Under the pieces are notes generated by a model. It ran no database searches. It saw nothing but the letters and a program-made list of their open reading frames with translations, and was not told the DNA's origin. Shown in pieces: positions 1 through 7,597 of a stretch of DNA of 15,938 nucleotides. The DNA comes from Deltaproteobacteria bacterium. Its GTDB lineage: Bacteria > Myxococcota_A > Polyangia > HGW-17 > SLPX01. Where the stretch lies: assembly GCA_011390535.1 (NCBI GenBank), contig JAABSF010000013.1, positions 1 to 15,938 of the forward strand, in the 5' to 3' direction. Made by a program: the position numbers and the translations under genes. Every line of letters starts with the position of its first letter. Within the stretch, counting starts at the first letter, position 1.

Positions 1-57
1 CGAAATAATTTTATCTTCTCCATCCTAGGGTTTAATTTGGAACAAAAAGACCAATTG
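1..57 (+). pseudogene. Upstream fragment of the left-edge gene, in the frame before an apparent frameshift
   Basis: Frame 1 is open from the window edge and ends at a TGA at 58-60. It reads ...FSILGFNLEQK before reaching the short A run at 44-48. Frame 2 then continues as TNCEICTIEEARKWLEKS with no ATG, and is open back to a TAG at 26-28. Removing one base in the A run joins both pieces into one continuous reading frame. The Cys-x-x-Cys followed by an amphipathic Leu/Val-rich helix is, from memory, a pattern seen in N-terminal domains of PEGA/FlgO-like envelope proteins of Myxococcota-type bacteria. The joining is inferred; the two overlapping open frames are seen directly. Confidence 0.4.
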
Positions 58-91
58 TGAGATCTGTACCATTGAAGAGGCTCGCAAATGG

Positions 92-661
92 TTGGAGAAG
101 TCTGTTGGGGAGTTGTTCCAAAAAGCGGTTGAGGGCTTGAAAAAAACTTCTCTGCGCAAAGAAGAATCATCTCAAAAAGAGGGGGGTGAGGTGGAAAAAA
201 AAGAAAACGTCACTGGTGGTGGGGAGGCAAAGAAAACATCTGAGGCGGATCTTCACCACAAGACAATAGTCGAAAAATCCACCCCGGAAAAAAAAGACAG
301 GAAGAAAGTGTTTTTAAAAAGGATGGGGTGGATATTGGGAGGAGCTTCTCTTTTAGGTTTCGTGCCCGGCGCTGTGTTGTTGGCTATTGACGGAAAAGGG
401 ACTTGTTCTAAGTCAGAGGGAGAGTGTCCGAAGGTGTACGATACAAAGATGGGAGGAATTGCATCCCTTGCTATAGGGGGTGCGTGTTTGGTTACAGGTG
501 TTACGCTTTATGTTTTGGGTGCACTCAGGAAGGATCAAGAAGTACAAGGAGCGAACCTTTCAGGTGAAAGCTATGGTATTAGGACAGGGAGAGTTTCTTG
601 GGTTCCTGTGATTTCTCCGGCTAACGGAGGGACAACAGTTAGTGTGAGTGGAAGGTTCTGA
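92..661 (+). CDS. C-terminal part of a putative envelope protein with two hydrophobic segments (PEGA-type family tail)
   Basis: As written the frame can start only at a TTG (92), weakly supported by GAAGAGG at 74-80; the frame is open further upstream to 29, so this is probably the 3' part of a larger gene broken by a frameshift near 44-49. The 189 residues comprise a Lys/Glu-rich, low-complexity stretch (about 18-72), a first hydrophobic segment (78-99), a loop carrying Cys105 and Cys112 and the sequence VYDTKMGG, a Gly-rich second hydrophobic segment (120-144), and a C-terminus ending in VSVSGRF. The arrangement of Gly-rich hydrophobic segment, ID-G-x-G-x-C, YDT-x-x-GG, second segment and a terminal GRF resembles tails of PEGA/TPR proteins of myxobacteria-like species. 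Function is unknown. It converges with the kinase gene 89 bp downstream. Confidence 0.55.
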   Translation: MEKSVGELFQKAVEGLKKTSLRKEESSQKEGGEVEKKENVTGGGEAKKTSEADLHHKTIVEKSTPEKKDRKKVFLKRMGWILGGASLLGFVPGAVLLAIDGKGTCSKSEGECPKVYDTKMGGIASLAIGGACLVTGVTLYVLGALRKDQEVQGANLSGESYGIRTGRVSWVPVISPANGGTTVSVSGRF

Positions 662-673
662 ATTGGGATGAGA

Positions 674-696
674 AAAAACTCTTTTTAGGGGTTTTT
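674..696. terminator. Possible weak bidirectional terminator between convergent genes
   Basis: AAAAACTC (674-681) can pair with GGGTTTTT (689-696) around a 7-base loop: five A-U pairs, two G-C pairs and one G-U pair. It has U runs on either strand and lies in the 89-bp gap between two convergent genes. The stem is AT-rich and weak, so this rests mainly on position. Confidence 0.35.
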
Positions 697-750
697 ATTG
701 TCGCCTTCGGGGAGAGCTGGAAATTTGCCGCCTCCTAGGGCTTGTTACTG

Positions 751-3645
751 TTAGTTTTTTCCTATCTTTTTGAGCGCTGCTTCCCGGTGACGACGCGCTG
801 CACGGTGGTTTGCGTTTCGGGATAGAATTTGCTCATAGCTTCTGAGGGCTGATTTGTACAAACCCATTTTGAAATAAGCGTTGCCCAGAATTAAGCGGGC
901 CGAGTTTCCGCCACCGGCTCTGACTGCATCAAGTGCCAACCTGGCGGCTGCTTTGTGATCTCCTCTTTGAAAAGATAATCGGGCAAGGGCGGTTAGGCCT
1001 GATGCTTTGCCTCCAGGAAGATCTTTTGCTTTTTTAAACGCTTTGGATGCAGCCGAATAATTGCCATTAGCCATAGAATTGCGGCCTTCAGACAAATAGT
1101 CGCGTGCACTCTTTCGGGGACGTGACGGCGTTGACTCGGTTTTGTTGGCGTTGCTACGGGTTTTGTTTTCTTTGTCGGTGGGGGATGTGTCGGTTTTTTT
1201 AGAGAGGTCTGAGTTTTTTGTTTCTTCGTTTTTTCTTGAACTTGAAGAGGATGGATCTGGGTTTTCTTCATATGTCGCATCTTCGGAAGCGCTTGTTTTA
1301 GAGTAACCGGTTTTTTTGGATTCTTCTCCTGGGGAGGCAGCTTTATTTTTGTCATCTGTTGGATGTAGTGTCGGTGACGGAACAAGCTTTGCGGAGCCGG
1401 GAGAATCTAGAGGGCCTGTCTCTTTAGTTTGGTTGGAAGCATCCTTAGCGAAAAGAGACATGTTGTTCTCTTTTTGCTCATGTAAGGATAAGGTTTTTTT
1501 TGAAGTAGAACTAACTTCTTTTAGATTTTGTTTTGTTTGCGGTGATCTAAAAAAGAAAAACCAAGCAGTACCCATTAAGACCAGACTTGCAAGAATAAGA
1601 GAAAAAACCCAAACGGTGGTATTTGTTTTTTTTTGTTTTCCGATAGCTTTATCATTTTGTAAAGCCGCAACGACAGCTTGTTTTTCCAAGTCTTTTTTAG
1701 CCGGCTCGGCCTTTTTCAGCTCATCTTTGACCCTTTTAAGCATGGTGGCGAGTTGAGCTGCGCTCTGGGGACGTTTATGAGGATCAGTTTCCAAGCCGGC
1801 CATAATCACTTCACACAGATTTACAGGCAGATCCGACCGAAGTTGAGAAATATCTCGAGCCGGATATTGCAGTTTACGTATCAACACCTCCTGTGGAGTT
1901 GTCCCTGTATGCGGGGATTTACCTGTGAGAAGCTTGTAGATTATTCCGCACGCGGCGTATATGTCGGCACATTGATCTACTTGTTCGCCGGCGGCTTGCT
2001 CAGGGGCCATATATTCCGGCGTTCCCAAGGCAGTGCCGGGAGATGTCAGCCGTTCACCAACAAAATCCGGGCCCATATTGCGTGCGATGCCGAAATCCAA
2101 GACTTTTATTTCTGTTGGTTTTTGGCCTTCTCCCATGAGCATGACATTATCGGGTTTGAGATCTCGATGCACAACACCAGCCCGATGGGCGGCTTCAATT
2201 GCATCACAGATGTTCAAGGTTATATCAATGGCACGGATAACTTCAATGGGAGCAGATATCTCCAACATGTCAGCCAGACTCAGGCCCTCCAGGAGCTCCA
2301 TTACATAGTAGCATCTACCATCGTCGGTTACTCCGAAATCCAAAACATCAACGATTGAAGGGTGACCTATTGTTGTTGTGGCCCTGGCTTCACGTCGGAA
2401 ACGCTCAAGTGTTTCCTTTGTTTGTGAGTAGGCGCGGTGGAGAACCTTTACGGCTACTCTTCTACCAATGTCAGTGTGTTCGGCTTCAAAGACCTGCCCC
2501 ATCCCACCCTCTCCGAGCATTCTTCCCAAGCGGTATCGGTTCCCCAGAAGAGGTTGTTCTTTAGTGGTTTTTACTGGGTCGCTTGCAGATGAAGATTCAT
2601 TTTTGCCGGGGTCTGAAGTACCCGATTCAGTGGAGCGAGAATGTTCTTGTGAGTTCAAAATCCCCGATTCCCTCACATTTTCTAAAAGCTGCTCTCTGTG
2701 TTTTTTGTTTTTGGCAAAGGTGTCTTCAAAAAGAGATAGCATAAAAGATGCCACACGATCAGTGTCCATCCCCGGCCAGAACTTCGCTTGAACTTTAGCC
2801 AGGTGTTGCAGCATCTCTCGAGCGTTGGAATACCGATCCTCGGGGTCCGGTCTGAGCGCCCTTAACACGACCTCATCCAGCTCAGGGTTTACACGACTGC
2901 ATATACTGGAAGGCGGCTTTATCTGGGGGCCTTTAGCCCGATCGGTAAGATCTTTGTTTGAATTGCCGCTGGGAGGAAATAGACGACGTCCGGTCAACAA
3001 TTCCCAGAGCATAACTCCCAGAGGGTAGATGTCTGCTCTACCGTCGACTTTAACTCCTCTTGCTTGTTCAGGAGACATATAAGGAATCTTGCCGAAAACA
3101 AGCCCAGGCGCGGTTTTTTCGATTTTTACAGAAGAAAGAGCCAGCCCGAAATCTGTGATCTTAACTTCTCCCGCTTTTGTAACCAAAACATTAGGGGGGC
3201 TGATGTCTCTGTGGATAAGGTTAAGGCCTTCATATCGATGCGCGTATGACAACCCGCGGAGAGCGTCTTTGATAATTTGAACTACGACTTCTATAGGAAA
3301 AGCGACCCTTTTTTCGACGCAGCGGTTCCAAATCGTGCGCAGATCCGAGCCCTCCACAAATTCCATGGCCAGGTAAGCCTGGCCGTTAACTTCTCCGGCG
3401 TCAAAGACTTGGACGAGATTCCCATGGCTGAGTTTTACGACTACCTTTGCTTCATCACGAAATCGTCGGATAAACTCTACGCCTGCAAGATCGGGCAACA
3501 CTACCTTAATGGCTAAGAGCTTTTCTAGCCCTTCAGAACCTGAAACCGCTAGATAGACAGCACCCATCCCTCCGGAAGCCAGCAACTTCAGAAGGGTGTA
3601 TTTGCCGAAGGTCCGAGGTAAGATCTCAGATTTATTATCCGCCAC
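751..3645 (-). CDS. Tandem-domain Ser/Thr protein kinase with TM segment and C-terminal TPRs
   Basis: A 964-residue Hanks-type kinase with two complete catalytic domains. Domain 1 (about 14-283) has a glycine loop ASGGMG (22-27, first Gly replaced by Ala), Lys47, Glu65, HRDISPPN (145-152, with Ser where the catalytic-loop Lys is usual), DFG 165-167 and SPE 191-193. Domain 2 (about 369-637) is canonical: GEGGMG 378-383, Lys400, Glu419, HRDLKPDN 493-500, DFG 517-519, APE 547-549. A single membrane segment (about 676-699) follows, then a Ser/Lys/Glu/Thr-rich disordered stretch (700-845) and two to three TPR-like repeats (846-960). The kinases should therefore face the cytoplasm and the TPRs the periplasm. 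Start is GTG (3643-3645) with AGGAG at 3653-3657 and a 7-base spacer. The HRD-I-S-P loop is common in myxobacterial kinases; both domains keep Lys, both Asp and Asn, so both may be active. Substrates are unknown. Confidence 0.93.
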   Translation of the reverse strand: MADNKSEILPRTFGKYTLLKLLASGGMGAVYLAVSGSEGLEKLLAIKVVLPDLAGVEFIRRFRDEAKVVVKLSHGNLVQVFDAGEVNGQAYLAMEFVEGSDLRTIWNRCVEKRVAFPIEVVVQIIKDALRGLSYAHRYEGLNLIHRDISPPNVLVTKAGEVKITDFGLALSSVKIEKTAPGLVFGKIPYMSPEQARGVKVDGRADIYPLGVMLWELLTGRRLFPPSGNSNKDLTDRAKGPQIKPPSSICSRVNPELDEVVLRALRPDPEDRYSNAREMLQHLAKVQAKFWPGMDTDRVASFMLSLFEDTFAKNKKHREQLLENVRESGILNSQEHSRSTESGTSDPGKNESSSASDPVKTTKEQPLLGNRYRLGRMLGEGGMGQVFEAEHTDIGRRVAVKVLHRAYSQTKETLERFRREARATTTIGHPSIVDVLDFGVTDDGRCYYVMELLEGLSLADMLEISAPIEVIRAIDITLNICDAIEAAHRAGVVHRDLKPDNVMLMGEGQKPTEIKVLDFGIARNMGPDFVGERLTSPGTALGTPEYMAPEQAAGEQVDQCADIYAACGIIYKLLTGKSPHTGTTPQEVLIRKLQYPARDISQLRSDLPVNLCEVIMAGLETDPHKRPQSAAQLATMLKRVKDELKKAEPAKKDLEKQAVVAALQNDKAIGKQKKTNTTVWVFSLILASLVLMGTAWFFFFRSPQTKQNLKEVSSTSKKTLSLHEQKENNMSLFAKDASNQTKETGPLDSPGSAKLVPSPTLHPTDDKNKAASPGEESKKTGYSKTSASEDATYEENPDPSSSSSRKNEETKNSDLSKKTDTSPTDKENKTRSNANKTESTPSRPRKSARDYLSEGRNSMANGNYSAASKAFKKAKDLPGGKASGLTALARLSFQRGDHKAAARLALDAVRAGGGNSARLILGNAYFKMGLYKSALRSYEQILSRNANHRAARRHREAALKKIGKN

Positions 3646-3660
3646 CTAGTCGCTCCTCAG

Positions 3661-3697
3661 GAACAGTTTTTCCCAAAGGGGTTCAATAAAACTGTTC
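3661..3697. repeat. Perfect 10-bp inverted repeat in front of the kinase ribosome binding site
   Basis: GAACAGTTTT (3661-3670) is exactly repeated in inverse at 3688-3697 with 17 bases between. The inner part (3672-3680) is itself a small CCC/GGG inverted repeat. On the kinase transcript the stem ends three bases before the AGGAG ribosome binding site region. No U run follows, so it is not a typical intrinsic terminator. It could be a 5'-UTR hairpin or a protein-binding operator. Confidence 0.6.
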
Positions 3698-3797
3698 TCA
3701 TGTTATTCCAGGTACCCGTGTAGAGCAAATAAAGCATCAATAAACCAGAGTAATATGGTTAGCTCATATCATCCGTTAAATCAAAACAGCTCCTTTT

Positions 3798-3829
3798 TTT
3801 AAAGACGCTTTTTAGTTCAAGTCTTTAAA
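3798..3829. repeat. Perfect 9-bp inverted repeat in the kinase upstream region
   Basis: TTTAAAGAC (3798-3806) and its inverse GTCTTTAAA (3821-3829) flank 14 bases. On the minus strand the second arm is followed by A residues and on the plus strand by ACGCG, so it lacks a terminator U tract in both directions. It may be an operator or an mRNA hairpin after gatD. Confidence 0.5.
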
Positions 3830-3920
3830 CGCGACCTTTCAATAATGGCTCTCGTGTACCTATGAAGGAGTGTTTTCAAGAGCGCTTTGCTTTCAAAAAG
3901 AGATGCTTCTGCGCAATTAT

Positions 3921-5321
3921 TCAGCGCTTGTAACGTTTCATAAAACCATCCATTTCCGGAAGACCGCCTTGCATTATAAGGTAGCCGTCTATGGGCTCTC
4001 GGCGAGTGATCTCATGAGAGATGGGGGTCATCATTATCTCTCGGACTTCATCGGGGTCGTCGGAATGACCCAGCGCCCAACCTAGCTTTACATAGGCAGC
4101 CTCCGGGAGCATGTTGTCTGCCGGCACCACCCCCAGGTTCATGATGTCTCTCCCTGTGTCGTAGACAAACATCTGTACATATCCCCAAAGTGTTTGGACT
4201 GTCATGTAAACATGGACCCCAGCCTCGACGGCTTTTTTAAGAGACGGATAGAGCGGTTTGTTTACATGCCCCAGCCCGGTCCCGGCGATCACGATGCCCT
4301 TGTATCCATTTTCCACGAGAGAGTCTATTATATCGGGTTTCATGTTTGGGTAGTAGTAGACGATAGCGACTCGGTCGTCAAAAGCGGTATCGATTGTGAC
4401 CTTGCGGTCGTTGCGGCGTTTTTTATACTCGGTGGTCAAATAAGAGATCTTATCTCTTTCTACCATCGCTAGGGGGCGCTCTCCTATTGTGCGGAAAGTG
4501 GACCGGTAGCTTGAATGCATTTTTCGAACTCTGGTACCTCGGTGTAAGAGATCATATTGATCGGATGTCGGCCCGAACATACAGACGGTGACCTCTGCAA
4601 TGTCTCCCTTGGATGCAGCATATGCAGCGTCCATAAGGTTTAACGCGGCATCTGAAGAGGGCCTGTCCGAAGATCTTTGAGAGCCGACCATTACAATGGG
4701 GACAGGAGGATCTTGTACCATGAAGGAAAGCGCGGCGGCGGTGTGGTGCATGGTATCAGTGCCGTGGCCTACGATTATCCCATCTACTCCGGCCTCTATT
4801 TCTTTGCCTATGGCTTCCGCTGTTGCCTTCCAGTGTTCCGGACCGATGTTTTCAGAAAAAACTCCGAAAAGCTTTATAGTCTTCATGTTGCAAATATCAG
4901 CAAGCTCAGGGACGGCGCCGAAGAGCTCTCCGGGAGAAAAGGCTGGAATGACGGCGCCGGTTCGATAATCCAGCCGGGATGCGATGGTTCCACCAGTACC
5001 CAGCAGTGTAACTTTGGGTTTTTCAGGATCAAAGGGAAACTCTTTTTCGGGGATCTTGTATAGTGCTTTTTTGTAACCTTTGACTTCAATTGAGCGAATG
5101 CCGGCGACGTTAAGCCCTACATTGTAGCCGGTGGAGAGCTTCAACACTATGTGATCTCCCGGTAAAGTCTCGGATCGAGGAAGCACGAGGCCTTCGAATC
5201 TTCCTCGGTCGGTGTCGGCCTCGATCTCCGACCAGACTCTAACACCGTAGTTTTTCAAGAGGCTCAACGCAGGTTCGCTATAGCCTTTGAAGTCCTCTTT
5301 TGCATTTATTTCCGTGTTCAT
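3921..5321 (-). CDS. gatD: Glu-tRNA(Gln) amidotransferase subunit D, archaeal type
   Basis: GatD is the glutaminase/asparaginase-like subunit that releases ammonia from Gln or Asn for use by GatE in converting Glu-tRNA(Gln) to Gln-tRNA(Gln). The 466 residues have an N-terminal small barrel-like domain typical of GatD (about 25-90, GRFEGLVLPRSETLPGDHIV) that plain L-asparaginases lack, then a two-domain type I asparaginase fold. The catalytic residues of the family are visible: Thr112 in GTGGTIAS (108-115), Thr188 and Asp189 in GHGTDT (185-190), and Lys267 in RGTRVRKMHSSY. The length fits the archaeal family (about 420-460). The start is ATG with AGGAG at 5327-5331 and a 5-base spacer. It lies 67 bp after gatE on the same strand, as expected for an operon. 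The N-terminal domain and the gatE neighbour exclude a simple asparaginase. A bacterial occurrence is unusual. Confidence 0.95.
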   Translation of the reverse strand: MNTEINAKEDFKGYSEPALSLLKNYGVRVWSEIEADTDRGRFEGLVLPRSETLPGDHIVLKLSTGYNVGLNVAGIRSIEVKGYKKALYKIPEKEFPFDPEKPKVTLLGTGGTIASRLDYRTGAVIPAFSPGELFGAVPELADICNMKTIKLFGVFSENIGPEHWKATAEAIGKEIEAGVDGIIVGHGTDTMHHTAAALSFMVQDPPVPIVMVGSQRSSDRPSSDAALNLMDAAYAASKGDIAEVTVCMFGPTSDQYDLLHRGTRVRKMHSSYRSTFRTIGERPLAMVERDKISYLTTEYKKRRNDRKVTIDTAFDDRVAIVYYYPNMKPDIIDSLVENGYKGIVIAGTGLGHVNKPLYPSLKKAVEAGVHVYMTVQTLWGYVQMFVYDTGRDIMNLGVVPADNMLPEAAYVKLGWALGHSDDPDEVREIMMTPISHEITRREPIDGYLIMQGGLPEMDGFMKRYKR

Positions 5322-5388
5322 AGTAACTCCTCAATCCACTTATGGTACGCCAAAACAACTCGTATTTCCTTGAGGTCTTTCAAGCAAA

Positions 5389-7422
5389 TTAGCCCCGTAA
5401 GGTTTTTTCAACGATTCTAGACACTGTCTCTCCGCATACTCTCCCGGCGAGTCGATACATCACCGCACCCATGAAATAACGTTTTTGAGCCTCCGGATCT
5501 TTTGTTTCAGGGAGGTCCGTCGTGTTCATGATCTTTTCAACCGCGGTGTTGAGTTGCTCTCCTTTAAGCGGCTCAAAATTTAACTCTTTGAGGATGTGTT
5601 TAATGTCAATTTCGGGTTGATCTTTCTTTTTGTCCTTTTTTGTGCTCTTTTCCGGCTTTTCCATGCTGAGGGATCTCTCAGCACCGGCCTTTATTACTCT
5701 CCGGGTACCTTCTCTGTAAAAGAGCTCTTTGTCCAGACCATCCAAGATGTCCAGATAAAAATCTTCCGGGATAAGGGAGATGTTAACTCCTTTGCGACGT
5801 AGAGAGATCCTCTCTTCAACTAATAGGCGAGCCGCCATTTTGGGTGAAAAACCTCGTGTCACAGCTTCATCGAACACGGTGTGAAGTGGAGAGATTGCGA
5901 GAAAATATGTCTGATGCCTGGGCATACCAAGCTCAAGATAACGGCGCTCTCTTTTTAAGGGGTGGGAAGGGAGCTGCTTTCGTGCTTCGGCGATCCTGTT
6001 ATCACTAACCGGGACCGGCGGGGAGTCGGTGTCAGGATACATTCTATCAGGGCCGGGAAGAATTCTCTCGAAATCATTCAGCCCATCGGGCAGGACCTGT
6101 CGTGTTTCTGGTGGTATTCCCAAGGAAGCCTCTAACAGGCGCAGCTCAATCTCTTCAAGGGCAATGCGAACATCTTCTTCGGGTCCCCAGACAATCGCGA
6201 CAGTGTCTTCGGCTTTTGCTCGGAGACGTTTTCGGATGGATCGCCACTCTCTATTGGAGAGAGCGTTTTGACCTTGGGTACCTCGATGAATGAGGTATGG
6301 GGGTTCGTCCAGGCAGGCGACTACTCTCACTCGTCCACTCACCTCATCTGCGAGGGTTCTGCCGCCGACTGTCTTTGAAGAGAGAATGTTACCCATATTT
6401 CTCAGTCTAATTGCGCCCACACGGTGCCCGCGTTGGAGCGCGTTGCGGATGACCGTTGATTGAGTGTTTGTCAGGATATGATCCACCAGATCCGTGCGGG
6501 CTGAACCTTTGGGATCCAGATCCTTTTGCCAAAGCCTATTACGGATTTCCAAAAGAGCTTTCTGTCGCAACGCCTCTTTGCGAACCAGCCGGGGGATCAA
6601 TCTTACGCTGGGGACCCCTTTGATTTCTATCCTGGTGCCTCCTTTAATGCTCACATTTACATCTTGTCGCGTAGCGCCGGCGCCTCTTCGCACTTTTCCA
6701 GTAGAGCGCAACAGCCGGCCGATTAACTCGCAGGCTTCGGCGACCTCGGATGGACATTGTAATTCCGGCCCTGTGACGACTTCCACGAGCGGCATAGAGA
6801 GCCGATCTGTCATGAAAGTGATGGTATGTCCTTCATCAGCCAATTCCCTGCAGGAATCTTCTTCAAGGGCTAGCTGTAAGATGGTCAAGCGCCTTCCTCT
6901 AAGGTTTATATACCCATCAGTTCCCACAATGGCGGTTCTCTGAAAACCTGTGGGAATGCTACCATCTAGATATTGTTTTCGCATGACATGGAGCTCACCC
7001 ACCAGATTACAGTTCAGCATCAAGGCTATCTCGACGGCAATATCCAGAGCTTTTTGGTTTATGAGAAATGGGGGTGTGTCATCCATTTCATAGGTGCAAA
7101 CCGACTCTTGATTTAATAGATAGAGAATTTGTTTCCTGGTTCTAAACTCCATCAGTGCTGTACCATCATACTCTCCCAACTCGGAGAGCGTGGGTCGCAT
7201 GTGTCGGAGGACCTCGGCGTCGTGTTCTCCTTCTTTGCCGTATATCCCCGCCGGGCAGCGGCAGAAAAGTTTCTTTTCGGTTAACAGTTGCTGATGAATC
7301 TCCAGTCCGCTCTTAAACCCAAGCTTTCGCCAATCGATGGAGCTGTCTGCATCTTTACCTTCACGTAAAAGATGGGGAGGAAGAGCTGTGTATTCTTGGT
7401 CTTTCAAGTCGGAAGCCTCCAT
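5389..7422 (-). CDS. gatE: Glu-tRNA(Gln) amidotransferase subunit E, archaeal type
   Basis: GatE binds misacylated Glu-tRNA(Gln), phosphorylates the glutamyl group and amidates it with ammonia from GatD. Visible parts over 677 residues: the GatB/GatE cradle with GLEIHQQLLTEKKLFCRCP (39-57), the RPTLSELGEYDGTA block (76-89), YEMDDTPPF (111-119), and RRGAGATRQDVNVSI (245-259); a GAD-type insertion (about 320-440, RVGAIRLRNMGNIL); and a helical plus YqeY-like tail (about 480-677) split by a Lys-rich linker (589-602). The GAD insertion and IHQQL signature mark GatE rather than GatB. An N-terminal extension of about 30 residues precedes the usual start (IDWRKLGFKSG); I see no good alternative in-frame start, and no clear ribosome binding site before the ATG. 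It is first in a gatE-gatD pair, 175 bp after the PhoU-like gene. Confidence 0.95.
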   Translation of the reverse strand: MEASDLKDQEYTALPPHLLREGKDADSSIDWRKLGFKSGLEIHQQLLTEKKLFCRCPAGIYGKEGEHDAEVLRHMRPTLSELGEYDGTALMEFRTRKQILYLLNQESVCTYEMDDTPPFLINQKALDIAVEIALMLNCNLVGELHVMRKQYLDGSIPTGFQRTAIVGTDGYINLRGRRLTILQLALEEDSCRELADEGHTITFMTDRLSMPLVEVVTGPELQCPSEVAEACELIGRLLRSTGKVRRGAGATRQDVNVSIKGGTRIEIKGVPSVRLIPRLVRKEALRQKALLEIRNRLWQKDLDPKGSARTDLVDHILTNTQSTVIRNALQRGHRVGAIRLRNMGNILSSKTVGGRTLADEVSGRVRVVACLDEPPYLIHRGTQGQNALSNREWRSIRKRLRAKAEDTVAIVWGPEEDVRIALEEIELRLLEASLGIPPETRQVLPDGLNDFERILPGPDRMYPDTDSPPVPVSDNRIAEARKQLPSHPLKRERRYLELGMPRHQTYFLAISPLHTVFDEAVTRGFSPKMAARLLVEERISLRRKGVNISLIPEDFYLDILDGLDKELFYREGTRRVIKAGAERSLSMEKPEKSTKKDKKKDQPEIDIKHILKELNFEPLKGEQLNTAVEKIMNTTDLPETKDPEAQKRYFMGAVMYRLAGRVCGETVSRIVEKTLRG

Positions 7423-7521
7423 TTTGTGGACAGTAAAAACTTCGGCATGAGTTTATTCCATCCCGTTGGGAGTAACGCAAGGAATTACGTTGTGTTTTTA
7501 TAAAAGAATGGAACTCTTTTG

Positions 7522-7549
7522 TTTTTTTCACAGAAATCTGTAAAAAAAA
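7522..7549. repeat. A/T-flanked inverted repeat between PhoU-like gene and gatE
   Basis: ACAG-AAAT-CTGT (7530-7541) is flanked by a T run on the left and an A run on the right, so the arms extend to about 11 pairs with one bulged C. In both directions the A run, not the U run, follows the stem on the transcript, which argues against a standard terminator. On the minus strand a TATAAA (-10-like) lies about 20 bp further toward gatE. Confidence 0.35.
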
Positions 7550-7597
7550 TCCAAAGGCTTTTTATGGGATATTCGTTGTGAGTACAATTTTCACGAA

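Larger units (their letters stand above)
3646..3920. promoter_or_regulatory. 275-bp gap between gatD and the kinase gene; probable kinase promoter region
   Basis: No credible gene lies here. The gap holds two perfect inverted repeats (3661-3697 and 3798-3829) and A/T-rich tracts. No strong sigma-70 promoter is evident on the minus strand: the best pair I found (TTGCTC, 17 bases, TAACAT, ending near 3700) matches consensus poorly. No intrinsic terminator for gatD was found, so read-through from gatD into the kinase is possible. Confidence 0.4.

Noticed and set aside
993..1385. 130-codon minus-strand frame inside the kinase gene
   Set aside because: It overlaps the low-complexity Lys/Ser/Thr linker of the kinase in another frame; its Lys/Thr/Pro-rich content is a by-product of the linker codons.
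3921..5321. Annotation as a plain L-asparaginase
   Set aside because: The N-terminal GatD domain, the length and the adjacent gatE make GatD much more likely.
7423..7597. A confident promoter or terminator between the PhoU-like gene and gatE
   Set aside because: Only a -10-like TATAAA without a suitable -35 and an A/T hairpin lacking a U tract on its 3' side; too weak to call.
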